A stretch of 64,000 nt of DNA from Bordetella genomosp. 12 (GTDB lineage Bacteria; Pseudomonadota; Gammaproteobacteria; Burkholderiales; Burkholderiaceae_B). The stretch is taken from positions 1,426,001-1,490,000 of the forward strand of contig NZ_NEVU01000003.1 of the NCBI RefSeq assembly GCF_002261355.1, written 5' to 3'. Below, piece after piece: positions 19,453 to 28,259 of this stretch. Every line of letters starts with the position of its first letter. Position 1 is the first letter of the stretch. The notes beneath the pieces were generated by a model. That model saw only the letters and a list, made by a program, of their open reading frames with translations. It searched no databases and had not been told where the DNA came from. The translations under genes and the position numbers were made by a program.

Positions 19453-20418
19453 TTATTGCTTCTTCTGGCCCGCGGCGGCCAGAAGCTCGCCCCACAGCAC
19501 CGTCTGCGACGCAACGTAGTCGTTGAACGCTTGGGGCGTACGCGGCGCGGCTTGCTGGCCCTGCTTGGCAAAGAAGGCCGTCGCCTCCTCGCTTTGCAAG
19601 GCCTGCACGAAAGCCTGATTCAAACGCGCGACCACGGGCGCGGGGGTCGCGGCCGGCGCGAACAACCCACCCCAGGCCACGAACTCGTAGTCGGGCAGAC
19701 CGGATTGCGCCAGCGTGGGCGTGTCCGGCAAGGAGGCAACACGCTCGCGCGGCGTGACCGCCAGCGCGCGCAACTTGCCGGCATCGATGTAGGGGCGCGT
19801 CACGGAGATATCCGTGATCATGAAGTCCAACCGCCCGGCCAGCAGGTCCGTGATGGCTTGCGGCGTGCCTGCATAGGGGACGTCCACCGCCTGGATGTCC
19901 GCCATGCTTTTGAGCATCTGCGCGGCGGCCAGGCTGCCGGTGTTCCCGGTGCCGTAGTTGAGCTTGCCCGGATTCGCCTTGGCATAGGCAATGAGCTGCG
20001 CCACATCCTGCACCGGCAGGTCCGGCCGCACGACCAGCACCAAGGGGTTCATGGTGAATTGGGTGATCGCGGCGAAATCGTGCTCGGGGTCGTAGGCCAG
20101 CTTTTTGAACAGGTGTACGTTGGCCGATTGCGTGGAGTTGGTGCCCACCAACAGCGTGTAGCCGTCCGGCGCGGCGCGGCTGACTTCCGAGGCCGCAATA
20201 CTGCCCTGGGCCCCGGCCTTGTTCTCGACGATCACGCTTTGGCCCAAGGCTCTGCCGACGCGCTCACCCAGGAAGCGGGCCATGGCGTCGGTGGTGCTGC
20301 CCGCGGGAAATGGCACGACCAGACGAATGGGCCGCGCCGGGTAGTCCTCCGCGGCGCCTGCCGGCGCCGCCAGACCCACGGCCAGGCTCGCCGCCAGAAA
20401 CAGGGATGCAATTTTCAT
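19453..20418 (-). CDS. Bug-family (TctC) periplasmic receptor
   Basis: 321 residues starting MKIASLFLAA with an AGGAGA site. The long in-frame extension upstream of 20,418 is not coding in character. The leader is cleaved near AGA at residue 22. YPARPIRLVVPFPAGSTTD replaces the usual PPGG by PAGS, a common variant; VIVENKAGAQG and PDGYTLLVG follow. It is the third receptor of the 13-23 kb cluster, lying between the epimerase and Ldh-type genes. Confidence 0.92.
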   Translation of the reverse strand: MKIASLFLAASLAVGLAAPAGAAEDYPARPIRLVVPFPAGSTTDAMARFLGERVGRALGQSVIVENKAGAQGSIAASEVSRAAPDGYTLLVGTNSTQSANVHLFKKLAYDPEHDFAAITQFTMNPLVLVVRPDLPVQDVAQLIAYAKANPGKLNYGTGNTGSLAAAQMLKSMADIQAVDVPYAGTPQAITDLLAGRLDFMITDISVTRPYIDAGKLRALAVTPRERVASLPDTPTLAQSGLPDYEFVAWGGLFAPAATPAPVVARLNQAFVQALQSEEATAFFAKQGQQAAPRTPQAFNDYVASQTVLWGELLAAAGQKKQ

Positions 20419-20542
20419 AATGTTGTCTCCTCGTGGGCGCATCGGGTCCGCGTTCGAGGTGGCGGACCTGCGATGCTTTTCACTGTCCTGCCCCGGCGCT
20501 CTGCGGCGCCGTGTGGCGAATCGCTCTGGCCTGTCTGCTGCG

Positions 20543-21565
20543 CTAAGCGCTCTCCTGCGCCTCACGCCATGCCAGCAACCGGGAAACGCCCTCGGCCATG
20601 CTGACCTTGGGTTGCCAGCCGATTTTCTGACCCGCAAGGTCGTGGGGAATATGGAAAGCGCCGCCAGAGGTCAGGCGCACGGTGCCCGGCGGGTCCGGCT
20701 TGATCTCGGGCTGCAGATCGCTTTTGCAGTAATCGAGAACCAGCCGCACCAACTCGCCTGTCGTGATGGGCGCCGGGCCCGACACATTCACGGCCACGTC
20801 GGTCGCGTTGCTTTGAAAGGCCGCCACGTTGGCGCGCGCCACGTCTGACACGTGGACAAAGTGTTTGGTATCCGTGCCATCGCCGGGCAGCACCGGGCGT
20901 TCCCCTTTGCGCACCCGGTCATAGGTTTCCATGATGTAGAGCGAATTGGCCGCGCGGTAATGCTGACGCTCGCCGTATACGGTGGAATACCGCAACACCA
21001 CGTAATCCAGACCCGCCTTCTGGTAGTACTGACGGCAGAGCTGTTCACCCATGATCTTGGATGCGCCATACAGGATGGCGGCGGGCGGCGCCCCCACGGA
21101 ATGGAAGGGTCCGTTTTCCACCAAAGCCCCCGCGATGCCCGTGCCGTAACCGTAGACCGCATTGGAGGAAGCAAAGACGATCTTCTTGACCTTGTTGGCG
21201 CGGCAGGCTTCCAGCATGTTTTGTGCGCCACGGATGTTCACATCCACCGCCTGCCAGGGCGTCTGCGCGAAGCCCAGCGTCATATAGGCGGCCAGGTGCA
21301 GCACCCCGTCCACGCCTTCGGTAGCGGCCAACAGGTCAGGCAGGCGCATCAGATCGCCACGCACCACTTTGACGCGCGGGTTGTCCTTGAGATGCGCAAT
21401 CGCCTCGGGGGTGCCGAAAGCGAAATTGTCCAATAGCACCACCTCTCTGACGCCAGCCGCCAGCAGGGCGTCGGCGGTGTGGGAGCCCACCAGGCTGGCG
21501 GCGCCGGCGATCAGGATACGGGAGTCGGCCAGCGACAGCGCAATGCCTTTCTTTTCAGTCGTCAT
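20543..21565 (-). CDS. NAD-dependent epimerase/dehydratase (extended SDR)
   Basis: 340 residues of an extended SDR. The nucleotide loop is ILIAGAASLVGS near residues 17-28, the DNFAFGT acidic end of beta-2 indicates NAD, and the active site has S in ASSNAVYGYG and YGASK as YxxxK. The C-terminus resembles UDP-sugar epimerases, but the catabolic setting suggests oxidation or epimerisation of a free sugar acid or similar compound. It begins 6 bp after the ALDH stop, so translation is likely coupled. Confidence 0.88.
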   Translation of the reverse strand: MTTEKKGIALSLADSRILIAGAASLVGSHTADALLAAGVREVVLLDNFAFGTPEAIAHLKDNPRVKVVRGDLMRLPDLLAATEGVDGVLHLAAYMTLGFAQTPWQAVDVNIRGAQNMLEACRANKVKKIVFASSNAVYGYGTGIAGALVENGPFHSVGAPPAAILYGASKIMGEQLCRQYYQKAGLDYVVLRYSTVYGERQHYRAANSLYIMETYDRVRKGERPVLPGDGTDTKHFVHVSDVARANVAAFQSNATDVAVNVSGPAPITTGELVRLVLDYCKSDLQPEIKPDPPGTVRLTSGGAFHIPHDLAGQKIGWQPKVSMAEGVSRLLAWREAQESA

Positions 21566-21571
21566 AGATGT

Positions 21572-23047
21572 TCAAAGTCCCAAGGGTTTGTCGTGCATGC
21601 CCCAATACAGGCTCTTGACCTGGCTATACAGGCGCAGGCCGTGCAGGCCTTTCTCGCGCCCGATGCCGCTGGCCTTGAAGCCGCCGAATGGCGTGGCGAT
21701 GTGCGATTGCTTATAGGTGTTGATCCAGATCGAACCGGCTTCGATTTCGCGGGCCACGCGCCAGGCGCGCGCATAGTCGCCCGTCCACATGCCCGCAGCC
21801 AGACCGAAGGCGGTGTCGTTGGCTTGGCCGACGACATCCTCCTCATCCTCGAAGGGCAAGGCCACGAGCACGGGGCCGAATATTTCTTCCTGGCAGACGC
21901 GCGCGCCGTTGCCCAAGCCATCGATCACCGTGGGCAGATAAAACCAGCCGTTGGCCAGTTCTTGCTGGGCGGGCGGCGCTCCGCCGACCAGCACGCGGCC
22001 GCCTTCGGCGCGCCCGATATCGACGTAGCCGGCGACCTTGTCACGATGCGCCCGCGAAACGAGCGGTCCCATCTGGGTGGCGGGATCGTCGGGCAGACCG
22101 ACCCGGATCTGCCGCGTGCGCTCCACCAGCGCATCCATGAAGCGCCCATAGATGGACTTCTGCACGAACAGCCTGGAACCGGCCACGCAACTCTGCCCGG
22201 CCGAACCGAAAATGCCCGATACGACCCCGGCCACCGCACGCTCCAGGTCGGCGTCCTCGAACACCATATGCGGCGACTTTCCGCCCAGTTCCAGGCCGAC
22301 CGGAATCAGGCGCTGGCCAGCAATACCGCCGATCGCGCGCCCGGTTTCAGTGCCGCCCGTAAACGACACCATCCGCACCCCGGGATGCCGTACCAGCGCC
22401 GCGCCCACGTCCTCGCCATAACCGGGCAGCACCGTCAGCAGCCCTTCCGGAAGGCCCGCCTCCGTGCAGATGCGTGCCAGCTCCAGCGCCAGTTGCGGTG
22501 TTTCCTCGGAAGGCTTGATCAGCACCGCATTCCCCGCGGCCAGGGCGGGCGCGGCTTTCTGCGCCTCATTCATGATGGGCGAGTTCCACGGCGTAATGGC
22601 GGCAATGACGCCGAAGGGCTCGGCCAGCGCCATCGAAAAGTACTCTCCCCGGGGCGAGGTCATTTCGTTCTGCCAGGTCTCGCACACCGCGGCGTAATAC
22701 CGGAAATGCCCGGCCGCGCTGTCGACCATGTTCAGGCACTCCTTCCACGGCTTACCGCTGTCGAGCATCTGCAGGCGGGCCAGGGGTTCGCGCTCGGCGG
22801 ACAGGCGGCGCCCGATCTCGTACAGCGTGGCGGCGCGCTGATCCGGACGCAGCTTGCGCCAGGGCTTGTGCCGGTAGGCTTCCCAGGCAATGCCGACCGC
22901 CGTATCCACGTCCTCTGGCAGGGCGCGGGTGACGATGCCGGCGATGCTGCCATCGGCCGGGTTGATGGAGGTAATGACGGCGTCGCCGTCGTGGCTCAGG
23001 CGCCAGTTGGCGCCCAGCCGGAAGGGCTTGTTGCTTGGTGCGTCCAT
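21572..23047 (-). CDS. Aldehyde dehydrogenase family protein
   Basis: 491 residues, a full-length ALDH. The catalytic Cys lies in GSAGQSCVAGSR and the general base Glu in LELGGKSP. The cofactor segment is SFTGGTETGRAIG and the C-terminal FGGFKASGIGREKG is intact. The start ATG at 23,047 was chosen because the extra upstream codons run through the divergent LysR gene. It is the first gene of the 23,047-13,178 cluster and faces the LysR gene across 93 bp containing a clear inverted repeat. The substrate is probably an aldehyde made by the downstream enzymes. Confidence 0.93.
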   Translation of the reverse strand: MDAPSNKPFRLGANWRLSHDGDAVITSINPADGSIAGIVTRALPEDVDTAVGIAWEAYRHKPWRKLRPDQRAATLYEIGRRLSAEREPLARLQMLDSGKPWKECLNMVDSAAGHFRYYAAVCETWQNEMTSPRGEYFSMALAEPFGVIAAITPWNSPIMNEAQKAAPALAAGNAVLIKPSEETPQLALELARICTEAGLPEGLLTVLPGYGEDVGAALVRHPGVRMVSFTGGTETGRAIGGIAGQRLIPVGLELGGKSPHMVFEDADLERAVAGVVSGIFGSAGQSCVAGSRLFVQKSIYGRFMDALVERTRQIRVGLPDDPATQMGPLVSRAHRDKVAGYVDIGRAEGGRVLVGGAPPAQQELANGWFYLPTVIDGLGNGARVCQEEIFGPVLVALPFEDEEDVVGQANDTAFGLAAGMWTGDYARAWRVAREIEAGSIWINTYKQSHIATPFGGFKASGIGREKGLHGLRLYSQVKSLYWGMHDKPLGL

Positions 23048-23101
23048 AACGTCTCGGAATCCGGAAGGGCTTCGACAGACGTCATCATCGGGCGGCCAAT
23101 T

Positions 23102-23129
23102 ATTAGATACAAATAGATATTTATCTAAT
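23102..23129. promoter_or_regulatory. LysR operator-like inverted repeat
   Basis: Perfect 8-bp arms ATTAGATA (23,102-23,109) and TATCTAAT (23,122-23,129) enclose 12 bp that repeat the AGATA half-site. The AT-rich dyad lies in the divergent ALDH/LysR promoter region, just upstream of the LysR ATG. It is the best candidate for the LysR binding site that switches on the 23-13 kb cluster. Confidence 0.65.
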
Positions 23130-23140
23130 ATTCTTAGTCT

Positions 23141-24091
23141 ATGGCTATCAATATCAAATACCGGCCGCTCAAGGCCTTCCTGCTGGCGGTGGATACCGGC
23201 TCCTTCACGCACGCAGCCAACCATCTCGGCGTGACGCAACCGTCTTTCACGGCATTGATTCAGGACCTGGAAGAAGTCCTGGGCCTGCGTCTCTTCGAGC
23301 GCACCACGCGCAGCATCAGCCTGACCTCGGCCGGCCAGGATTTCTACGCGCGCGTGCAACGCCCCATCGCCGACCTGGAAGAGGCCTATCGCAGCCTCGC
23401 AGACCTGGCCGCCGTGCGGCGCGGCAACGTGGCGCTCGGGGCCTTGCCCTCGACCGCGCTCAGCCTGCTGCCTGCCGCGACCGGCACCCTGCGCCTGGCG
23501 CATCCGGCGCTCAAGGTGCGCGTGGTCGAAGCGCACAACGACGAGCTGGTGACGCTGCTGCGCACCAACCAGATCGAATTCGCGGTGGCCGCGCAGGCCG
23601 AACCCATGCCCGATCTGACCTTCACCCCCCTGGGCGAAGACTGCTTCTGCGCGGTGTATCCGGCCGGCCATCCGCTCGATGACGAGTCCGGCACGCTGCA
23701 TTGGCGCGACGTATTGCGGTACGACCTGATTCTGCTGTCACAAGGCTCCAACGCGCGCCAGCAATTCGACCGCGCCGTGCGCGACGAGGTCGACGCGCCA
23801 GCCACCGCCTTGCGCTATGACGTCACGCATATGGGCACCGCCGCTGGCATGGTGCGGCAGGGCTTAGGGGTGAGCGTGCTGCCGCGCCTGGCGCTGCCCG
23901 AGCTCAATCTGTCGGGGCTGCGCTGCACCCCGCTCGGCGATGCCTCCGCGCGCCGCTATATCGGGCTGCTCCACCGCCGCGACCGTTCCCTGTCGCCGGC
24001 GGCCCAGGCGTTGATTGCGCAGCTGGGTAAGGCGATGGCTGCCATACAGCCGCGCCTGCTGCCGCTGCCGGCGCTACCGCCCGCCGGATGA
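23141..24091 (+). CDS. LysR-family transcriptional regulator
   Basis: 316 residues with the winged helix at residues 8-66 (SFTHAANHLGVTQPSFTALI) and a type 2 periplasmic-binding effector domain. It is transcribed away from the ALDH-led cluster. Control of that cluster in response to its substrate is the simplest reading. The C-terminal 15 residues are leucine/proline-rich and probably disordered. Confidence 0.93.
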   Translation: MAINIKYRPLKAFLLAVDTGSFTHAANHLGVTQPSFTALIQDLEEVLGLRLFERTTRSISLTSAGQDFYARVQRPIADLEEAYRSLADLAAVRRGNVALGALPSTALSLLPAATGTLRLAHPALKVRVVEAHNDELVTLLRTNQIEFAVAAQAEPMPDLTFTPLGEDCFCAVYPAGHPLDDESGTLHWRDVLRYDLILLSQGSNARQQFDRAVRDEVDAPATALRYDVTHMGTAAGMVRQGLGVSVLPRLALPELNLSGLRCTPLGDASARRYIGLLHRRDRSLSPAAQALIAQLGKAMAAIQPRLLPLPALPPAG

Positions 24092-24116
24092 GGCTGCCTC
24101 GCGGCAGACGCCCCCC

Positions 24117-24497
24117 TCAATCCGCGCGTTCCGAAATCTCGATCAGGTTCAGGTCCGGGTCGCGCAGGTAGATGGAGCGCAGGGCGTGCACGGCGCCGGT
24201 GCGGCGCACCGGGCCTTCGATGATGGTGGCGCCCTTGGCCGAGAGCTGGGCGATGACGTCATCGAGCGGGATGGCGGCGATAAAGCACAGGTCCAACGCG
24301 CCCGGGACGGGCAGATGCGCCTTGGGCTCGAACTCACTACCCTTGATGTGCAGGTTGATTTTCTGGTTGCCGAACCGGAAGGCTTTGCGGCCCTGGCCAA
24401 AGCGCTCCAGGGTCATGCCCAGCAGCCCGACGTAGAAATCCACGCAGGCGGTTTCGTTGGCGGTGGTCAGGACGAGGTGGTCGAGATGATCGATCAT
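24117..24497 (-). CDS. VOC family (glyoxalase/bleomycin-resistance fold) protein
   Basis: 126 residues with one complete VOC module. It opens MIDHLDHLVLTTAN (H7 as a likely metal ligand) and ends YLRDPDLNLIEIS, whose Glu is the other usual ligand. It resembles the small lactoylglutathione-lyase-like proteins of unknown substrate. It is convergent with the LysR gene at 24,091 and 62 bp from the next minus-strand LysR gene, with no clear operon partner. Confidence 0.88.
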   Translation of the reverse strand: MIDHLDHLVLTTANETACVDFYVGLLGMTLERFGQGRKAFRFGNQKINLHIKGSEFEPKAHLPVPGALDLCFIAAIPLDDVIAQLSAKGATIIEGPVRRTGAVHALRSIYLRDPDLNLIEISERAD

Positions 24498-24559
24498 GAG
24501 GCGCTACCGGTGGTGGGTCCGCCACGATGGTAGCGCCTGGCCGGCGTGCCGGCCACCGG

Positions 24560-25447
24560 CTACGCCGGCTTGACGAAATGCTCGCGCACGATGGCCAGGG
24601 TGCGCTCGGCCAGGGGCGAGCCGTGGCGGGCCGGCCAGATGAGCTGGCTGCGCGAACGCGCCTCATGATCGAAGTGGAGAAAGCGCGTGCCGGCCAGACG
24701 GCTGCGCGCCATGCAGGCCGGCACGATGGATACGCCCAGGCCTTGGGAGACCAGGGAACACACGCTCAACCAGTGCCTGACCTCATGGCGCACGGCCGGA
24801 TGAAACCCCGCCGCCACGCACAACGACAGCACGGTCTCGTGATAGCTGGGCGACGCTTCGCGCGCGAAAAAAATGAAGTCGTCGTCGACCAGTTCGCGCA
24901 GCTCGAGCTTGCGCCGCGCCGCCAGCGGATGCCCCTGCGGCAGGCAGACCACGAAGGGCTCGGCCATGAGGTCCAGGCTGCAGACTTCGGGCGGCAGGGG
25001 GTTGGCATGAACGAAGCCCAGGTCGAGTTCGCCGCGCTGGATGGCCTCGATCTGGTCGTGCGAATTGCGCTCCTGCAAAACTTGTTCGACCCCGGGCAGT
25101 TGCAGCCGCAACTGGGCCAGCACGTCGGGCAGGCCCCGGTACAGCATGGAGCCCACGAAGCCGATGCGGCAACGCCCCTGCAAGCCCGCATCGACGCGCT
25201 GCACCAGCAGGCTGATCTCTTCCGACTGGCGCAGCAGCGCCTGGGCCTGGCCGTAGAGCACCTGCCCGGCCGGTGTCAGCGCCACATGCCGGCTATTGCG
25301 CTCGAGCAGACGCACGCCCATTTGCTCCTCGAGCTGGCGGATGGCGTACGACAGCGGCGGCTGCGAAATATGCAGGCGCCGCGCGGCCCGGCCGAAGTGG
25401 CGCTCTTCGGCCACGGCGATGAAGTAACGCAGCAGGCGCAGTTCCAT
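24560..25447 (-). CDS. LysR-family transcriptional regulator (CatM/BenM type)
   Basis: 295 residues beginning MELRLLRYFIAVAEERHFGR, which is characteristic of the BenM/CatM/CbnR branch. The recognition helix is RLHISQPPLSYAI. It is divergent from the acyl-CoA dehydrogenase gene at 25,551, separated by 103 bp of AT-rich sequence. It probably controls the acyl-CoA dehydrogenase/Bug/CoA-transferase genes to its right. The inducer is unknown. Confidence 0.93.
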   Translation of the reverse strand: MELRLLRYFIAVAEERHFGRAARRLHISQPPLSYAIRQLEEQMGVRLLERNSRHVALTPAGQVLYGQAQALLRQSEEISLLVQRVDAGLQGRCRIGFVGSMLYRGLPDVLAQLRLQLPGVEQVLQERNSHDQIEAIQRGELDLGFVHANPLPPEVCSLDLMAEPFVVCLPQGHPLAARRKLELRELVDDDFIFFAREASPSYHETVLSLCVAAGFHPAVRHEVRHWLSVCSLVSQGLGVSIVPACMARSRLAGTRFLHFDHEARSRSQLIWPARHGSPLAERTLAIVREHFVKPA

Positions 25448-25550
25448 AAGTCTCCGTCGATATTCTTTTTGTATTGATTGACATTAAAACAGTATTTGTA
25501 TGGATCGATAAGCCGGCGCACCATCGAGCCAACCGACCTCTGGAATCGTC

Positions 25551-27227
25551 ATGCCCGAACAGACCGCCGTCCCGGACTCCCGGGGCCAGAACCTTTTCGA
25601 TGTGGATCCCTATGCCGCGCCCATGGCGGCGTGCTATCTGCCCGCGGATCTCTATGCCCATCTGCTGCCGCATCTGCGCCGGCTGGGCGAACTGGCGGGC
25701 GGCCGGATGGACGAGCTGGCCATGACGGCCGACCACCATGCGCCCACCCTGTCGGTGCGCCATCGCAGTGGCGCGGACGAGTCGCGCCTGGAAAAACACC
25801 CCGCCTACGTGGAGCTGGAACGCCTGGCCTACAGCGAATTCGGCTTGGCGGCGCTGTCGCACCGCGCCGGGGTGCTGGGCTGGTCCCAACCCATGCCGGC
25901 GGCGGCCAAATATGCCTTGAGCCACCTGTTCGTGCAGGCCGAGTTCGGCCTGTGCTGCCCGGTGAGCATGACGGATTCGCTGGCGCGCACGCTGCGCCGC
26001 TATGGTGACCCCGCCCTCGTCGAGCAGGTCGTGCCGCAGGTCACCAGCCTGGACTTCGACACCCTGCGCCAGGGCGCCATGTTCATGACCGAACAGGGCG
26101 CGGGCTCGGACGTCAGCGCCACCGCGACCGAGGCGCACCTGGACGAAGACGGCACCTGGCGCTTGAGCGGCGACAAATGGTTCTGCTCCAATCCCGACGC
26201 GGGCTTTGCCATGGTGCTGGCCCGCAGCGAAAGCGATCCCGGCCTCAAGGGCGTGTCGCTGTTTCTGCTGCCGCGCGACCTGCCCGACGGCACGCACAAT
26301 CACTATCGCATTCTGCGCTTGAAAGACAAGCTGGGCACGCGCTCGATGGCCAGCGGCGAAATCCGCCTGGAAGGCGCGCGCGCCTGGCTGGTGGGCGAAC
26401 GCGGCCGCGGCTTCAAGCAGATGGCCGACATGATCAACAACTCGCGTCTGTCCAACGGCATGCGTGCGGCCGGCCTCATGCGCCGGGCCGTGAGCGAGGC
26501 CATGTTCGTGGCGCGCGAGCGCCAGGCCTTCGGCCGCTCGCTGGTGGATATGCCCCTGATGCGCCGCCAGCTCGCCAAGATGATGCTCTGGACCGAACAG
26601 GCCCGCAGCGTGATGTACCAGACCGCCCAGGCGCTGGCGCAGGCCGAAGCCGGCCAGGCCAGCCCGGCCCTGGCGCGTATCATGACGCCGCTCATCAAGT
26701 TCCGCGCCTGCCGCGATGCGCGCAAAGTCACCGGCGACGCCATGGAAGTGCGCGGTGGCTGCGGCTATATCGAAGAATGGGTCGAGCCGCGTTTGATGCG
26801 CGACGCCCATCTGGGTTCGATCTGGGAAGGCACGAGCAATATCGTGGCGCTGGATGTGCTGCGCGCCATCCGCCGCGAAGACGCCTTGCCCGCGCTGCGC
26901 GCCCATGTGGACGCCCTGCTGCAAGCCGGCCGCCCCTGCGACGCGGCCTTGGCCGAGCGCCAGCGCCAGGCGCTGGATGCGGCGTTCGCCTTGGCCGATC
27001 ATGCGGCGCAGGGGCAGCGTGATGAGCTGGCCCGCCAGGCGGCCTCGGCGCTGTACCACGCGCTGTCGCTGGCCGCGCTGCGCTGGGAGGCCCGGCTGCC
27101 GGCGCTGGCCGGCCGCGCCCTGCTGGCCGATCAGGTGCTGCGTCATCGCCTGCTGCCGCGCGACCCTTGCGCCCCGGAAGAAAACGAAGATGCGCTGAAT
27201 CAGCGCGTATTGCAGGCCCAGGCCTGA
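25551..27227 (+). CDS. Acyl-CoA dehydrogenase, AidB-like
   Basis: 558 residues, longer than ordinary acyl-CoA dehydrogenases and of AidB length. The middle domain has MTEQGAGSDVSAT, then WFCSNPDA for flavin contact. The C-terminal domain holds RGGCGYIEEW and GSIWEGTSNI, with Glu in the usual catalytic-base area. AidB-like proteins carry FAD and may oxidise acyl-CoA thioesters; E. coli AidB also binds DNA. Here, with a Bug receptor and a CoA-transferase directly downstream, an acyl-CoA oxidation role is more probable. Confidence 0.88.
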   Translation: MPEQTAVPDSRGQNLFDVDPYAAPMAACYLPADLYAHLLPHLRRLGELAGGRMDELAMTADHHAPTLSVRHRSGADESRLEKHPAYVELERLAYSEFGLAALSHRAGVLGWSQPMPAAAKYALSHLFVQAEFGLCCPVSMTDSLARTLRRYGDPALVEQVVPQVTSLDFDTLRQGAMFMTEQGAGSDVSATATEAHLDEDGTWRLSGDKWFCSNPDAGFAMVLARSESDPGLKGVSLFLLPRDLPDGTHNHYRILRLKDKLGTRSMASGEIRLEGARAWLVGERGRGFKQMADMINNSRLSNGMRAAGLMRRAVSEAMFVARERQAFGRSLVDMPLMRRQLAKMMLWTEQARSVMYQTAQALAQAEAGQASPALARIMTPLIKFRACRDARKVTGDAMEVRGGCGYIEEWVEPRLMRDAHLGSIWEGTSNIVALDVLRAIRREDALPALRAHVDALLQAGRPCDAALAERQRQALDAAFALADHAAQGQRDELARQAASALYHALSLAALRWEARLPALAGRALLADQVLRHRLLPRDPCAPEENEDALNQRVLQAQA

Positions 27228-27280
27228 CCCCCGCGCGGCGGCTCGATCCGCCGCGTGTCCATAACGACAGGAGACACTCC

Positions 27281-28258
27281 ATGCCACGCATGACCCTACG
27301 CCGCCTGGGCGCGGCGCTCGCCCTGGGAGCCTGCCTGATCGGCGGCGCGCAGGCGGCCTACCCCGACCACCCCGTCACGCTCGTCGTCCCCTTCCCGCCG
27401 GGCGGCCCGACCGACGCCATGGCGCGCCGGTTGGCCGAAGGCCTGAAAGACCAGCTCGGCCAGACTGTCGTGGTGGAGAACCGCGGCGGCGCCGGCGGCA
27501 ACATCGGCGCCGAGTATGTCGCGCGCGCCAAACCCGATGGCTACACGCTGTTGTTCGGCACGTCGGGCCCGCTGGCCATCAATGTCAGCCTGTACAAAAA
27601 CCAGGGCTATGACCCGCGCACCAGTTTCACGCCCATCGTGCGCATCGGCCATCTGCCCAACATCCTGGTCGTGCATCCTTCGGTGCCCGCGCACAACGAG
27701 CAAGAGCTCATCGCGTATGCGCGCAGCCACCCCGAGCAACTGAGCTATGCGTCGTCGGGCAATGGCGCCTCCTCGCATCTGGCCGGCGTCCTCTTTAACA
27801 ACATGGCGCAGACGCGCATCCTGCACGTGCCCTACAAAGGCACGGGCCCGGCGCTCAACGATCTGGTGGGCGGCCAGGTGTCCATGTCCTTCACCGACAT
27901 CCTGACGGCCCTGCCCTTTGTGCAATCGGGCAAGCTGCGCCCCATCGGGCTGGCCAGCGCCGAACGCTCCGCCTCGCTGCCCGATCTGCCCACGTTGGCC
28001 GAACAAGGCCTGCCGGGCTACGACGTGAGCGTGTTCTTCGGCATCGTCGCGCCCAAGGGCACGCCGCCCGAGATCGTCGACAAGCTCAACAAGGCCTTCA
28101 TCAATACGCTGGACTCGGCCGCCGTCAACGAAACGCTCACCCGGCAAGGCATCGTGCCCGCCAAAGAGCGCAGCCCCCAGGCCCTGCAGACCTTCATCAA
28201 TGAAGAAGTGGACAAATGGGGCAAGGTCATCCACGAAGCCAATATTTCCATCGACTGA
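27281..28258 (+). CDS. Bug-family (TctC) periplasmic receptor
   Basis: 325 residues from ATG 27,281, which follows GACAGGAGAC. An upstream frame overlaps the acyl-CoA dehydrogenase end. The leader is cleaved after AQA near residue 26. YPDHPVTLVVPFPPGGPTD, VVVENRGGAGG and KPDGYTLLFG are the conserved blocks. Its stop is separated by a single base from the CoA-transferase ATG at 28,260, so uptake and CoA activation of the same acid are likely linked. Confidence 0.93.
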   Translation: MPRMTLRRLGAALALGACLIGGAQAAYPDHPVTLVVPFPPGGPTDAMARRLAEGLKDQLGQTVVVENRGGAGGNIGAEYVARAKPDGYTLLFGTSGPLAINVSLYKNQGYDPRTSFTPIVRIGHLPNILVVHPSVPAHNEQELIAYARSHPEQLSYASSGNGASSHLAGVLFNNMAQTRILHVPYKGTGPALNDLVGGQVSMSFTDILTALPFVQSGKLRPIGLASAERSASLPDLPTLAEQGLPGYDVSVFFGIVAPKGTPPEIVDKLNKAFINTLDSAAVNETLTRQGIVPAKERSPQALQTFINEEVDKWGKVIHEANISID

Positions 28259-28259
28259 C

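Noticed and set aside
13178-23047. Sulfolactate inversion pathway (ComC/SlcC type)
   Set aside because: Dehydrogenase families would fit, but no sulfolyase or sulfonate exporter genes are present and three receptors remain unexplained.
25293-27287. 664-codon minus-strand frame opposite the acyl-CoA dehydrogenase
   Set aside because: Composition is His/Gly/Gln/Ala-rich with no family pattern; it mirrors the high-GC real gene on the plus strand.
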